36,922 nt of DNA from an uncultured Muribaculaceae bacterium (GCA_910583775.1 CAJTYD010000018.1:1-36922), one strand, 5' to 3'. Counted from the first letter of the stretch, positions 24,667 to 33,531 are shown. Translations and numbers: made by a program. The notes: a model not told the origin generated them from the letters alone.

Positions 24667-24695
24667 TTGCTGTTCGAGCTATGGGGATTTTTTCG

Positions 24696-24703
24696 TAATT
24701 TTG
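24696..24703 (+). promoter_or_regulatory. Possible -7 element immediately before the carbonic anhydrase
   Basis: TAATTTTG ends only 4 nt before the ATG at 24708, so transcription from it would start at or next to the start codon, a leaderless or nearly leaderless mRNA. No TTTG is found 19-21 nt upstream. Confidence 0.4.
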
Positions 24704-24707
24704 CGAT

Positions 24708-25250
24708 ATGATTGATGAAATTTTAAGATATAACAGAGAATTCGTTGAAGCGAAAGGGTATGAGAAGTTCATAACTTCGAAATATCCCGATAAGAGGATA
24801 GCGATCGTAACCTGTATGGACACTCGTCTCGTCGAGCTCCTGCCCGCAGCCCTCGGTATTAAGAACGGCGATGTCAAGATCATCAAGAATGCAGGGGGAA
24901 CCATAACCAATCCTTTCGACTCGACCGTGAGGTCGCTGCTTGTGGCGGTATATGAGCTGGGTGTGAACGAAATCATGGTGATCGGCCACACCGGTTGCGG
25001 CGTTCAGGGCATGGATGCCTCGGAGATGCTTCATCTCATGAAGGAACGCGGCGTCAACGAGGAGCATATCTCCCTTATGCGTCATTGCGGAATAGACCTC
25101 GACAGCTGGCTTCACGGGTTCGAGGATACGGGCGAGGCTGTCCGCGAGACCGTCGACCTCATCACGAATCACCCCCTTATGGCCGACGACGTCCGCGTTG
25201 CCGGATACATTATGGACTCCACCACCGGCGCGCTGTCGCCCCTTGCATGA
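24708..25250 (+). CDS. Beta-class carbonic anhydrase
   Basis: A 180-residue zinc enzyme interconverting CO2 and bicarbonate in the cytoplasm. The beta-class zinc ligands are clear: C36 in CMDTR (with the Asp38-Arg40 dyad) and H94-x2-C97 in GHTGCG. The NAGG segment (61-64) is also typical. The length matches small bacterial beta-class enzymes. GC content returns to the core level here, right after the AT-rich element. It is followed 16 nt later by an EamA transporter, probably co-transcribed. Its location within a polysaccharide region seems incidental; bicarbonate supply for carboxylations is the likely role. Confidence 0.93.
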   Translation: MIDEILRYNREFVEAKGYEKFITSKYPDKRIAIVTCMDTRLVELLPAALGIKNGDVKIIKNAGGTITNPFDSTVRSLLVAVYELGVNEIMVIGHTGCGVQGMDASEMLHLMKERGVNEEHISLMRHCGIDLDSWLHGFEDTGEAVRETVDLITNHPLMADDVRVAGYIMDSTTGALSPLA

Positions 25251-25266
25251 ACATTCATTATCATCG

Positions 25267-26196
25267 ATGGATAAGACTCAACTAAGAGGGCACGCCGCGA
25301 TGTTCGGCGCCAACGTGATGTGGGGGCTGATGTCGCCGGTCGCAAAGATAGTGATGTCGGGAGCCGTGATCACCCCTTTGCTTGTAACTGATTTCAGAAT
25401 TGCCGGGGCTTGCGTCCTTTTCTGGATTCTCGGTCTTTTTATGCCGCGCGAACGCGTGGCGCCAATTGACAAGTTGCGTCTCGTCGGCGCGGGGCTTCTC
25501 GGCGTCGGCCTCAACCAGGGCAGTTTCATATTCGGCGTCCAGCTATCCTCGCCCGGCGAAGCCTCTATCATAACCACCACTATGCCTATGTGGGTGATGA
25601 TCCTCGCCGCCCTTATCCTGCGCGAACCGATCACACTCAAGAAACTCGGAGGCATCCTTTTAGGAGCCTGCGGCGCGCTCCTGCTTGTATGGAGCACGCA
25701 GACACGGGGCGCGACGGGCTCGAATCCCGTGCTCGGCGACCTCCTCGTTCTTGGCGCTCAGCTCAGTTACGCGCTTTATCTCACGCTATATAAGAATTTC
25801 ATCAAGCGTTATTCGCTGGTGACACTGATGAAGTGGATGTTTCTGTCGGCTACTGTGCTGGCTTTGCCGGTATCGATCGGGACTCTGACGGATACAAAAT
25901 GGAGCGCCATAACCTCCGGCGAGATCCTCGGCATGGTCTACGTGGTTGTGTGTGCCACGTTTTTCTCCTACCTGCTCGTGATGATCGGGCAGAAGGCGCT
26001 GCGGCCTACGCTTGTCGGAATGTATAATTACGTGCAACCGATTGTGGCGTCGATAGTGGGCATATATCTCGGTCTCGACAGTTTCACACCGATGAAATTC
26101 ATAGCCGTCGGGCTGATCTTCACAGGCGTCTGGCTCGTTACCATAAGCAAGTCGAGGGCCGACATGGAGAGGCTGGCCGCGGAATCCGACTGTTAA
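25267..26196 (+). CDS. EamA family (DMT superfamily) transporter
   Basis: A 309-residue inner membrane protein with ten predicted helices in two EamA repeats (about 10-150 and 160-300). The start at ATG 25267 gives the usual MDKTQLRGHAAMFGANVMWG opening, in which the first helix begins with a conserved Trp-Gly. The open frame upstream to 25198 overlaps carbonic anhydrase and is rejected. Members export metabolites or amino acids, or take up nucleotide sugars; the substrate cannot be told from sequence. It lies 16 nt after the carbonic anhydrase gene. Confidence 0.88.
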   Translation: MDKTQLRGHAAMFGANVMWGLMSPVAKIVMSGAVITPLLVTDFRIAGACVLFWILGLFMPRERVAPIDKLRLVGAGLLGVGLNQGSFIFGVQLSSPGEASIITTTMPMWVMILAALILREPITLKKLGGILLGACGALLLVWSTQTRGATGSNPVLGDLLVLGAQLSYALYLTLYKNFIKRYSLVTLMKWMFLSATVLALPVSIGTLTDTKWSAITSGEILGMVYVVVCATFFSYLLVMIGQKALRPTLVGMYNYVQPIVASIVGIYLGLDSFTPMKFIAVGLIFTGVWLVTISKSRADMERLAAESDC

Positions 26197-26233
26197 AAAA
26201 GCGGGATATAGTGTGTAATTAGGCAAATTTTTT

Positions 26234-26241
26234 TAATTTTG
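26234..26241 (+). promoter_or_regulatory. Probable -7 element for the downstream glycosyltransferase pair
   Basis: TAATTTTG matches the -7 consensus 64 nt before the ATG at 26306. The -33 box is weak (TGTG at 26212-26215, spacer 18). It would give the two following glycosyltransferase genes a leader of about 58 nt. Confidence 0.5.
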
Positions 26242-26305
26242 TAAGTAAATGGGAGGATTCGGGGGTATAAATTAATGAAGTTCCGGCAACTTCGGCTCAT
26301 GGTTT

Positions 26306-27025
26306 ATGAATTCCGTCTGCTTGGCATTATATAACGGCGAGAAATATATCGCGGAACAGCTGAAATCGATCCTCTCCCAGCTCGGAGATGAAGATGAGGT
26401 GATAGTGTCGGACGACGGGTCGGCCGACAGATCGCTGGATATTGTCGGGAGTTTCGGCGACCCCCGTATCCGGGTCGTCAGAAACCGTGGCGAAAGGGGA
26501 GTCAATTCCAATTTCAACAACGCCTTGAGATATGCGCGCGGAGAGTATGTCTTTCTGTCCGATCAGGACAACGTGTGGCTTCCCGGCAAAGTAGAGGCTT
26601 GCCTCGAGGCTCTCGCCGGTTGCGACCTGGTGGTCCATGACGCGCGGATCACGGATTCACGGCTTCAGCCGCTGCCAGTGACGCTTTTCGAGGTCTTGCA
26701 CAAAAAGGAGGGATTCCTCAACAACCTTTTTAGAAACCGATTCAGCGGCTGCTGCATGGCCATCCGCAGGGAGATGCTTCGGAAGGCGTTGCCAGTGCCT
26801 GCCGACAACGCTTTCTTCTACGACAGCTGGCTCGGGATGGTGTCCGCTCTCCGGGGAAAGACTGCGTTCATCCCTTTCGTTGGAACATATATGCGTAGAC
26901 ATGAAGGATCCATGTCGACTGTCGGAAGTCCCTCGGTGCGTTCGATGACCGCAAGAATCGGAGGGAGAGTGAAACTTTTAAAGGAACTTATTAATAGAAA
27001 TATAATTTTCGAACGAGCCAAATGA
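26306..27025 (+). CDS. Glycosyltransferase family 2
   Basis: A 239-residue GT-A glycosyltransferase beginning MNSVCLALYNGEKYIAEQ. SDDGSAD (about 35-41) is the nucleotide-binding motif. The metal-binding motif reads DQDNVW where its relative at 21496-22308 has DQDDVW, so one acidic residue is Asn; activity may be altered or the position may tolerate it. The rest of the fold (FSGCCMAIRREML acceptor region, RRHEGSMS near the C terminus) aligns with that relative. It overlaps the next gene by 4 nt (ATGA). It probably adds a sugar to the exopolysaccharide repeat, although carbonic anhydrase and EamA separate it from the rest of the locus. Confidence 0.88.
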   Translation: MNSVCLALYNGEKYIAEQLKSILSQLGDEDEVIVSDDGSADRSLDIVGSFGDPRIRVVRNRGERGVNSNFNNALRYARGEYVFLSDQDNVWLPGKVEACLEALAGCDLVVHDARITDSRLQPLPVTLFEVLHKKEGFLNNLFRNRFSGCCMAIRREMLRKALPVPADNAFFYDSWLGMVSALRGKTAFIPFVGTYMRRHEGSMSTVGSPSVRSMTARIGGRVKLLKELINRNIIFERAK

Positions 27026-27870
27026 TATCGGCATCTGTGGTTTTCTATAATAACTCCGAGAAGGAGATGGAAAATATTCTGGGGAGTCTTCAGGATTCTC
27101 CGGTCGATGTCGTATATGTAATCGATCAGTCTACCTCGTGCGACGCCGGGAGTGTGTGCTCCCGTTTCGATAAGGTCATTTATGAAAAATATCCCAACCG
27201 GGGATATGGTGCCGGACATAACAGCGGCATCCGCAAGGCGCTTGACGCCTGTGCGACATATCATGCCGTGATCAATCCCGACATTTACTGGGAAATGCCC
27301 GTGATAGCCCGTCTCCGCGACTATATGGACGCCCACGCCGACTGCGGGCTCGTAATGCCTAAGATCCTCTATCCCGACGGAGAGATACAGAGGCTATGCA
27401 AACTGCTGCCCACTCCCACAGATCTTTTTGGTCGCCGTTTCTTCCCTCTTAAGGGATATAACCGTCGACGTAACGCCCGATATGAGATGCACTGGTCGGG
27501 TTACGACAAGGTCATGGAGGTGCCTTGTCTGTCGGGTTGCTTCATGTTTTTCCGCTGCGACGTGCTGCGCGACGTAGGTATATTCGACGAGCGCTTCTTC
27601 CTCTATGCCGAAGATATGGATCTATGCCGCAGAATCGGGGAGGTGTCAAAGACGATGTTTTATCCCCACGCGGAAGTTTTCCATGCCTTTCGCCGAGATT
27701 CCTACCACAGCATGAAATATCTTCTTATCCACACCGGGTCTATAATCAAATATTTTAACAAGTGGGGCTGGTTTTCCGATCCGGCTCGTAAAAGGGCGAA
27801 CAGTCGCTGCCTCTCCCTTCTTGAAGAGGCCGGCTGTCCTATTTTGCCCCAAGCGTCGGCGAACCGGTGA
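27022..27870 (+). CDS. Glycosyltransferase family 2 (WbbL-like rhamnosyltransferase-type)
   Basis: A 282-residue GT2 protein. The N terminus (MISASVVFYNNSEKEM), a nucleotide-binding VIDQSTS, NRGYGAGHNSGIR, the metal site VINPDIYW and the C-terminal GCFMFFRCDVLRDVG-FDERFFLYAEDMDLCRR block are the usual WbbL-type series. The catalytic-base region YAEDMDL is intact. It is translationally coupled to the upstream glycosyltransferase (4-nt overlap). Its last 32 nt overlap the end of the convergent alpha-amylase gene, so the two transcripts run into one another. The sugar transferred is unknown; rhamnose is common for relatives. Confidence 0.9.
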   Translation: MISASVVFYNNSEKEMENILGSLQDSPVDVVYVIDQSTSCDAGSVCSRFDKVIYEKYPNRGYGAGHNSGIRKALDACATYHAVINPDIYWEMPVIARLRDYMDAHADCGLVMPKILYPDGEIQRLCKLLPTPTDLFGRRFFPLKGYNRRRNARYEMHWSGYDKVMEVPCLSGCFMFFRCDVLRDVGIFDERFFLYAEDMDLCRRIGEVSKTMFYPHAEVFHAFRRDSYHSMKYLLIHTGSIIKYFNKWGWFSDPARKRANSRCLSLLEEAGCPILPQASANR

Positions 27871-29260
27871 ACACCAGATACTGCCAGGGAGCGAGTGTGG
27901 CCGGAAGTTCGGCGTCACTGCCGGTAAACATATTCGTTAGTCCTGTCACTATAGGCTGGTGTCCGGTATAGGAGAGCGGTACGGACTCGTTTGAGAGATT
28001 TACAATCACCGTGACTATGTTGTCGCCGTTTGTGCGCGTGAACGTCAGCACATCCGGGTTGGAGGCTTTCACAAACTGCGTGTTCTCCACGGGAGCGTCG
28101 GCGTCGAGAGCCGGATTGGAATGTTTCATCGAGTTGAGCATTTCGTAGAATGCGGTGAATTCATTCGCCGAATAGTCGGGCATTATTGAATCGGTCTCGA
28201 AGAATTCGAAAGGATGGTTGAAGCCGGCCTCCTGTCCCGTGTACAGCATCGGCATTCCGGGCAGCGTGTAGCTGAGCACTGCAAAAGCTCCCGTGGCCGG
28301 GCCGAGACGGTCGAATTCCGTTCCCTCCCATGAATTGAGGTCGTGGTTGGTGATCATATTCATGTGTACGCTCCCTTTGGGATATTCCTTTTTCTGGCGG
28401 TCGAGAAGTGCGGGAATGTCTTTTGCCGTCATCTTCGGCAGATTCTGTTTCTTTTCCTGCGCATATTTATTCACTCCTTTGGTATGTGCGATGGCGTTGA
28501 AGACATCCTTCATGGGCCATGCGTAGTCGGCGTCGAAGGCCTTGAGCAACAGCTCGGGCTTCGAGGCTTCGGCGAGCATGAATACCGGTTTGACGGCCTG
28601 CAGCTGCGGGCGTGCCTCCTCCCAGAAATCTGTGGGTACCTCTCCTGCCACGTCACAGCGGTATCCGTCGATGTCGGCCTCCTTTATCCAATATTTAAGG
28701 GCGTCGATCATGGCGGCTCGAGTGCCCGGGTTGGAATAGTCGAGCTTATATGTGTCGGTCCAGTCGTAGGGCCCTGCCATCTTTCCCTCTTTGTCGCGAT
28801 AATAATATTCAGGATGGTCCTTCACCCAGGCGTTGTCGCGGCCCGTATGGTTGCAGACCTCGTCGAGAATCACCTTCATGCCATGGGAATGGGCTGTCCT
28901 TACGAATTCCTTGAGGTCCTGGAGAGTCCCGAATTCGGGATTGACGGCCTTGTAGTCCTTGACGGCGTAATATGAGCCCATTGTTCCCTTTCTGCCGTCT
29001 TCGCTGATGGGATGGATAGGCATCAGCCAGACGATGTCCACGCCTAAGTCGCGGAGTCGCGGGAGCTGACGCTGCAGCCCCTTGAGGTTGCGCTCGGGAG
29101 TGCCCTGACGCAGATTGGCCTCATAAATGACAGCTTTTTTCATCCAATCCGGCGCGGGAGAGGCCGCCATCTTGTTGCCGAGTTCCGGATTCTTTGCAAA
29201 CAGCGGAGTTGCGATCGCTATCCCTGTGCACAACAGCAGTAATTTCTTGAATGCATTCAT
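27839..29260 (-). CDS. Exported GH13 alpha-amylase
   Basis: A 473-residue glycoside hydrolase family 13 enzyme acting on alpha-1,4-glucans. From ATG 29260 there is a signal peptide (MNAFKKLLLLCTGIAIATPLF then AKN), so it acts in the periplasm or on the surface; an upstream in-frame start at 29296 would spoil this and is rejected. GH13 regions are complete: DEVCNHTG (region I), GYRCDVA with the Asp nucleophile (region II), FMLAEAS with the Glu acid/base (region III) and MITNHDLNSW with the third Asp (region IV). A C-terminal beta domain closes the protein. It is a single gene without SusC/D partners nearby, and no promoter consensus was found upstream. Confidence 0.92.
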   Translation of the reverse strand: MNAFKKLLLLCTGIAIATPLFAKNPELGNKMAASPAPDWMKKAVIYEANLRQGTPERNLKGLQRQLPRLRDLGVDIVWLMPIHPISEDGRKGTMGSYYAVKDYKAVNPEFGTLQDLKEFVRTAHSHGMKVILDEVCNHTGRDNAWVKDHPEYYYRDKEGKMAGPYDWTDTYKLDYSNPGTRAAMIDALKYWIKEADIDGYRCDVAGEVPTDFWEEARPQLQAVKPVFMLAEASKPELLLKAFDADYAWPMKDVFNAIAHTKGVNKYAQEKKQNLPKMTAKDIPALLDRQKKEYPKGSVHMNMITNHDLNSWEGTEFDRLGPATGAFAVLSYTLPGMPMLYTGQEAGFNHPFEFFETDSIMPDYSANEFTAFYEMLNSMKHSNPALDADAPVENTQFVKASNPDVLTFTRTNGDNIVTVIVNLSNESVPLSYTGHQPIVTGLTNMFTGSDAELPATLAPWQYLVFTGSPTLGAK

Positions 29261-29322
29261 ATCGTGGTCTTCTATAACAAATTCATTAAAGAGCAAAGAG
29301 CAGGCTCGGAGGAAAGAGCTCT

Positions 29323-29361
29323 AAAAAAGAGAGCCCGGAAAAACTTGATTTCCGAGCTCTC
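29323..29361 (-). terminator. Terminator of leuS
   Basis: A 13-bp stem with one mismatch (29329-29341 with 29349-29361) closes a 7-nt loop and is followed on the minus strand by six T (29323-29328). It begins 20 nt after the leuS stop. The remaining 60 nt to the amylase gene show nothing recognisable. Confidence 0.88.
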
Positions 29362-29381
29362 CCAATAATCTAAACAATTAT

Positions 29382-32144
29382 TTAAATGACTATGTTGACG
29401 ATTTTTCCGGGAACGACGATGATTTTTTTAGGAGTCTTTCCGTCGAGCCACTTCGCGGCGCCATCGGCGGCGAGCGCCATCTGCTCCACCTCCTGCTTCG
29501 AGGCGTCGGCGGGCGCGTCGATCATGAAACGGGTCTTGCCGTTGAAGCTTACAGGATATTTCACCGTATCCTCTTTCAGTGCACTCTCGTCGAGCTCGGG
29601 CCAGGCTGCGTCGGTGACGCTGCCTTCGTTGCCGAGACGGTGCCAGAACTCTTCTGCGATATGGGGCGCGAAGGGGGCGATGAGGCGTGTGAGAGTGTCC
29701 ATGGCGTTGCGGTTTGTCGACTTTTGGGAAGTAAGGTCGTTGACCGCTATCATGAAGGCTGCGACAGATGTGTTGAACGAGAAGTTTTCTATGTCTTCAG
29801 TGACTTTCTTCACGAGCTTGTTGACGGTTTTCTTCTCTGCCGGAGTCATATCTTTGTCGGAAGCGAGGTCTGTTTTCTCGAAGAGGTTCCAGAGCTTGCG
29901 CAGGAAGCGGTTTACGCCGTCGATGCCGTTGGTGTCCCAGGGTTTCGACTGCTCCACAGGACCGAGGAACATCTCGTAGAGACGAAGCGTGTCGGCTCCG
30001 TAACGCTCCACGATATCGTCGGGATTGACCACGTTGAACATCGATTTCGACATCTTTTCCACAGCCCATCCGCATACGTATTTGCCATCCTCGAGGATGA
30101 ATTCGGCGTCGGCGAATTCGGGACGCCAGGCGCGGAACGCCTCGGTTTCGAGCACGTCGTTGGAGACGATGTTGACGTCGACGCGGATCGGCGTCGTGTC
30201 GTAATCCTTTTTGAGACCGTGGCTTACGAAAGTGTTGGTGTTCTTTATGCGGTAGACGAAACTGGTGCGTCCCTGGATCATGCCCTGGTTCACGAGCTTC
30301 CTGAAGGGCTCCTGCTCGACGACGAGGCCGAGGTCGTAGAGGAATTTGTTCCAGAAGCGCGAGTAGATGAGGTGGCCCGTGGCGTGCTCGGCGCCTCCGA
30401 CATAGAGGTCAACGTTTCTCCAGTATTCATCGGCCTCTTTGCTTACGAGGGCCTCGCTGTTGCGTGGATCCATATAACGGAGGTAATAGGCCGATGATCC
30501 GGCGAATCCCGGCATCGTGCATACTTCGATAGGATAGCCTTCGCGTGTCTTCCAGTTTTCGGCGCGTCCGAGCGGGGGCTGTCCGTCTTCGGTGGGGAGA
30601 TAGCTCGAAACTTCGGGAAGCAGAAGAGGCAGTTCGCTCTCGTCCATCAGATATGCGACTCCGTCTTTGTAATATACGGGGAAGGGCTCGCCCCAGTAGC
30701 GCTGGCGCGAGAATATGGCGTCGCGGAGACGGTAGTTAACCTTCACCTTGCCGAGGCCCTCCTCTTCGATGAATTTCTTAGTGCGTGCGATGGCGTCCTT
30801 CACCTCAAGACCGTTGAGGTCGAGCTTCGGCCCGCATGAGTTGATCATCTTGCCCTCTTTTGCGTCGAAACTCTCTTCGGAAACGTCAGCGCCCTCGATC
30901 AGCGGGATGATGGGCAGCGAGAAATGGCGGGCGAAAGCGTAGTCGCGCGAGTCGTGGGCAGGTACGGCCATGATGGCGCCCGTGCCGTATCCGGCAAGCA
31001 CGTAGTCGCTCACCCAGACGGGAATCTCCTTGCCTGTAAGCGGGTTTACGGCGTAGCTTCCGGTGAATACGCCCGAGACTTTCTTCTCGATCTGGCGCTC
31101 GCGCTCGGTCTTATGCTTCACTTCGTCGAGATATGCGTCGACGGCGGCTTTCTGCCCGGGGGTAGTGAGCTGGGCAACGTATGCCGATTCCGGAGCGAGC
31201 ACCATGAATGTCACTCCGAAGATGGTGTCGGCGCGGGTGGTGAAGATCTCGAGCTCGATGTCTTTGCCTGCGACCGGGAAACGCATTTCGGCGCCCTCAG
31301 AGCGTCCGATCCAGTTGCGCTGTGTCTCCTTGAGCGAGTCGCTCCATTCCAACGAGTCGAGTCCTTCGAGAAGACGCGGCGCGTATGCCGATACGCGGAG
31401 ACACCACTGGTTCATCAGCTTCTGCTCCACGGGGAAGCCTCCTCTGACGCTGAGTCCTTCGCTTACCTCGTCGTTGGCGAGCACGGTTCCCAACTGTGGG
31501 CACCAGTTCACCATCGTCTCGCCCTGATAGGCGATGCGGTAGTTCATCAGACGCGTCCTCTTCTCCTTTTCGCTCAGGCCGTTCCATTCTTCCGCCGTGA
31601 AGACGATATCTTTAGAGGCGGCGGGATGAATGCCCTCCGAGCCGTGGCTCCCGAAATGCTCAATGAGCTTCGAGATCGGCTGCGCCTTCTTGAGGTCGAG
31701 GTCATAATATGAGTTGAACATCTGCATGAAAGCCCACTGCGTCCATTTGTAGTATTCAGGATCGCAGGTGCGGATCTCGCGGCTCCAGTCGAAAGAGAAT
31801 CCTATCTTGTCGAGCTGCGAGCGATAACGCGCGATGTTCTCGGTGGTTGTCTTCTCAGGGTGCTGTCCCGTCTGGATGGCATACTGCTCGGCCGGGAGTC
31901 CGTATGCGTCATAGCCCATGGGATGAAGCACGTTGAATCCTTGCTGACGCTTGTAGCGCGAATAGATGTCGCTCGCTATGTAGCCCAGGGGATGGCCGAC
32001 ATGCAGACCGGCGCCCGACGGATAAGGGAACATGTCGAGCACGTAGAATTTCTTCTTGTCGGGGTTTTCACGGGTGAGATATGTCTTGTTGTCGCGCCAG
32101 TACTTCTGCCAGCGGGATTCGATGTCTTTATGATTATATTCCAT
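29382..32144 (-). CDS. leuS: Leucyl-tRNA synthetase
   Basis: A 920-residue class I aminoacyl-tRNA synthetase charging tRNA-Leu. The HIGH-type motif appears in YPSGAGLHVGHPLGY (about 41-55) and the KMSKS loop at about residue 696 (AVEKMSKSMFN). Between them lies the CP1 editing domain, with its threonine-rich FTTRADTIFGVTF stretch and the conserved Asp in MAVPAHDSRD. A tRNA-binding helical bundle and a small C-terminal domain complete the chain. The length is typical. Two tRNA-Leu genes lie downstream in coordinate on the same strand (33569 and 36835). It follows the TlpA-like gene by 54 nt and may share its transcript, since no separate promoter is evident. Confidence 0.97.
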   Translation of the reverse strand: MEYNHKDIESRWQKYWRDNKTYLTRENPDKKKFYVLDMFPYPSGAGLHVGHPLGYIASDIYSRYKRQQGFNVLHPMGYDAYGLPAEQYAIQTGQHPEKTTTENIARYRSQLDKIGFSFDWSREIRTCDPEYYKWTQWAFMQMFNSYYDLDLKKAQPISKLIEHFGSHGSEGIHPAASKDIVFTAEEWNGLSEKEKRTRLMNYRIAYQGETMVNWCPQLGTVLANDEVSEGLSVRGGFPVEQKLMNQWCLRVSAYAPRLLEGLDSLEWSDSLKETQRNWIGRSEGAEMRFPVAGKDIELEIFTTRADTIFGVTFMVLAPESAYVAQLTTPGQKAAVDAYLDEVKHKTERERQIEKKVSGVFTGSYAVNPLTGKEIPVWVSDYVLAGYGTGAIMAVPAHDSRDYAFARHFSLPIIPLIEGADVSEESFDAKEGKMINSCGPKLDLNGLEVKDAIARTKKFIEEEGLGKVKVNYRLRDAIFSRQRYWGEPFPVYYKDGVAYLMDESELPLLLPEVSSYLPTEDGQPPLGRAENWKTREGYPIEVCTMPGFAGSSAYYLRYMDPRNSEALVSKEADEYWRNVDLYVGGAEHATGHLIYSRFWNKFLYDLGLVVEQEPFRKLVNQGMIQGRTSFVYRIKNTNTFVSHGLKKDYDTTPIRVDVNIVSNDVLETEAFRAWRPEFADAEFILEDGKYVCGWAVEKMSKSMFNVVNPDDIVERYGADTLRLYEMFLGPVEQSKPWDTNGIDGVNRFLRKLWNLFEKTDLASDKDMTPAEKKTVNKLVKKVTEDIENFSFNTSVAAFMIAVNDLTSQKSTNRNAMDTLTRLIAPFAPHIAEEFWHRLGNEGSVTDAAWPELDESALKEDTVKYPVSFNGKTRFMIDAPADASKQEVEQMALAADGAAKWLDGKTPKKIIVVPGKIVNIVI

Positions 32145-32198
32145 GTCTGTTTGGTTACGATCGTATTTTTACTGCGAATTTAGTTTAAAAGGGACTCG

Positions 32199-33242
32199 TT
32201 ATTTGGCTTTTATTCCGTTGAGTGCCTCGTCGACGTAGCGTGTAATTTCCTCTCCGCGGAGATCGCGGCGGAGTATCTTGCCGTCGGGCGAGATCAGCAT
32301 GATCTGGGGTATGAACTTGAAGCCGAAGGTTTTCCCGGCGAGACGATCGGCGTCGATGATCTGCGTCCAGGGATAGTGAAGTTTCTTCAGGGCCTCGAGT
32401 TGCTTCTCAAGTTTGTCGGAGGTCATTACTCCGAGAATCATGAAGTTCTTGTTGTCTTTATATTTCTCGTAGAGGGGAGTCAGCGATTCCTTGGCCTCGC
32501 GGCGGCAGGGGCCGCACCAGGAAGCCCAGAAATCTACGAGCACATATTTCCCTTTGCCCACATAGTCGGAAAGACGGACGGTCTTGCCGTCAGGGGTCTG
32601 ACATACGATGTCTTTTACCGGTTCGCCGGGCTCCTGCGCCTCCTCAGCCCTCATGCGGTCGGATTCCTCGATAAGTACAGGATATCTGGCCATGTCGGCG
32701 GAAAGTTCATGATACAAGCCAAGCCATATTTTTGGACTCAGGGTTGAAGAGAGGATGCCTACAAGGTATGCGCCGAGCGGATTTGAACGGTTCTTGATGG
32801 CCTGGTTCATGACATAGTCGTCGATGGCTGTCTTTTGCTCAGGTTCCGGAGCCGGGAGCATAGACTTTACCTTAGCGAAGATCTCCTCGAACTTCTCGTT
32901 CAGCTCGCCGCCGCTTCTTTTGGCGGTACCGTCGGTATAGTCGATGAACCGGACGCTGACGGTGTCGTTTGCTACAAATACGGGTACATGATATGTGATC
33001 CGGCCGTTCCCGATATCGTAAGAATAGTCGAGCATACAATAAGTCGGCTTGTCAAGCTCTCCGGTCAGACTTGCGCTTTCGCCTGTCATCTCTGTGGAGG
33101 CGATGGTCTTATTGTCGAGACGGTTGATGAGAAGGAGTTTTTCCCCCTTAAGTTGTTCCGGAATGTTCGAAACGTTGACAACGAAAGCGTTGGCACAAGC
33201 CGCCACCGCCATCATTATCCCTAAGACAATTCCCTTTTTCAT
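32199..33242 (-). CDS. TlpA-like thiol-disulfide oxidoreductase with N-terminal DUF4369-type domain
   Basis: A 347-residue exported protein. It has a signal peptide (about 1-20, ending ACANA), a beta-rich N-terminal region of the DUF4369 kind (about 22-120), a helical linker and a C-terminal thioredoxin fold (about 210-347). The active site is ASWCGPCRR, and the cis-Pro loop is FIPQIML. Such proteins face the periplasm and reduce or isomerise disulfides, often in cytochrome c maturation or protein folding. It is first in a possible unit with leuS. The partner that supplies electrons is not in the window. Confidence 0.9.
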   Translation of the reverse strand: MKKGIVLGIMMAVAACANAFVVNVSNIPEQLKGEKLLLINRLDNKTIASTEMTGESASLTGELDKPTYCMLDYSYDIGNGRITYHVPVFVANDTVSVRFIDYTDGTAKRSGGELNEKFEEIFAKVKSMLPAPEPEQKTAIDDYVMNQAIKNRSNPLGAYLVGILSSTLSPKIWLGLYHELSADMARYPVLIEESDRMRAEEAQEPGEPVKDIVCQTPDGKTVRLSDYVGKGKYVLVDFWASWCGPCRREAKESLTPLYEKYKDNKNFMILGVMTSDKLEKQLEALKKLHYPWTQIIDADRLAGKTFGFKFIPQIMLISPDGKILRRDLRGEEITRYVDEALNGIKAK

Positions 33243-33384
33243 ATATTTCGTTTGTAACTTTTATAAGATGATTCATGCTAAGGAGATCAAACGGGAGTAT
33301 ACTCTTGCCATTCAGTCTGCATGGCCTGTCAGCGCTTGATTGGAGCGGTTCTCCCAAATAATCTTCAAAATTAACATTTTTCTT

Positions 33385-33516
33385 TCAAACCTCCTCACTT
33401 TCACCCCACAAATCCCGGATTTTGATGCCGAATCCCGTCTCAATATCAAAAACGGGCCAATCTCCGGCACGTAGCTGCGCAACTTGAGGTTGCCGGCTGA
33501 CGCTGACTCCTCTCAT
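33385..33516 (-). CDS. Possible 43-residue ORF of unknown nature
   Basis: Between the TlpA-like gene and tRNA-Leu(CAA) (33243-33568, no recognised gene) an ATG at 33516 opens 43 codons. The predicted peptide looks protein-like, with AQLRAGDWPVFDIETGFG and then IKIRDLWGESEEV. It has no signal peptide or known motif, no promoter of its own, and starts 16 nt past the hairpin behind the tRNA. The same frame is open back through the tRNA, which shows only that stops are lacking. It may be a small gene, the remnant of one, or a dispersed intergenic repeat that happens to be open. Confidence 0.25.
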   Translation of the reverse strand: MRGVSVSRQPQVAQLRAGDWPVFDIETGFGIKIRDLWGESEEV

Positions 33517-33531
33517 TAAAGTGAATAAATT

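Noticed and set aside
29640..31712. Plus-strand ORFs opposite leuS
   Set aside because: Antisense shadows of a highly conserved synthetase.
33049..33339. Plus-strand ORF spanning the start of the TlpA-like gene
   Set aside because: Mostly antisense to the signal peptide region, with no domain and no promoter.
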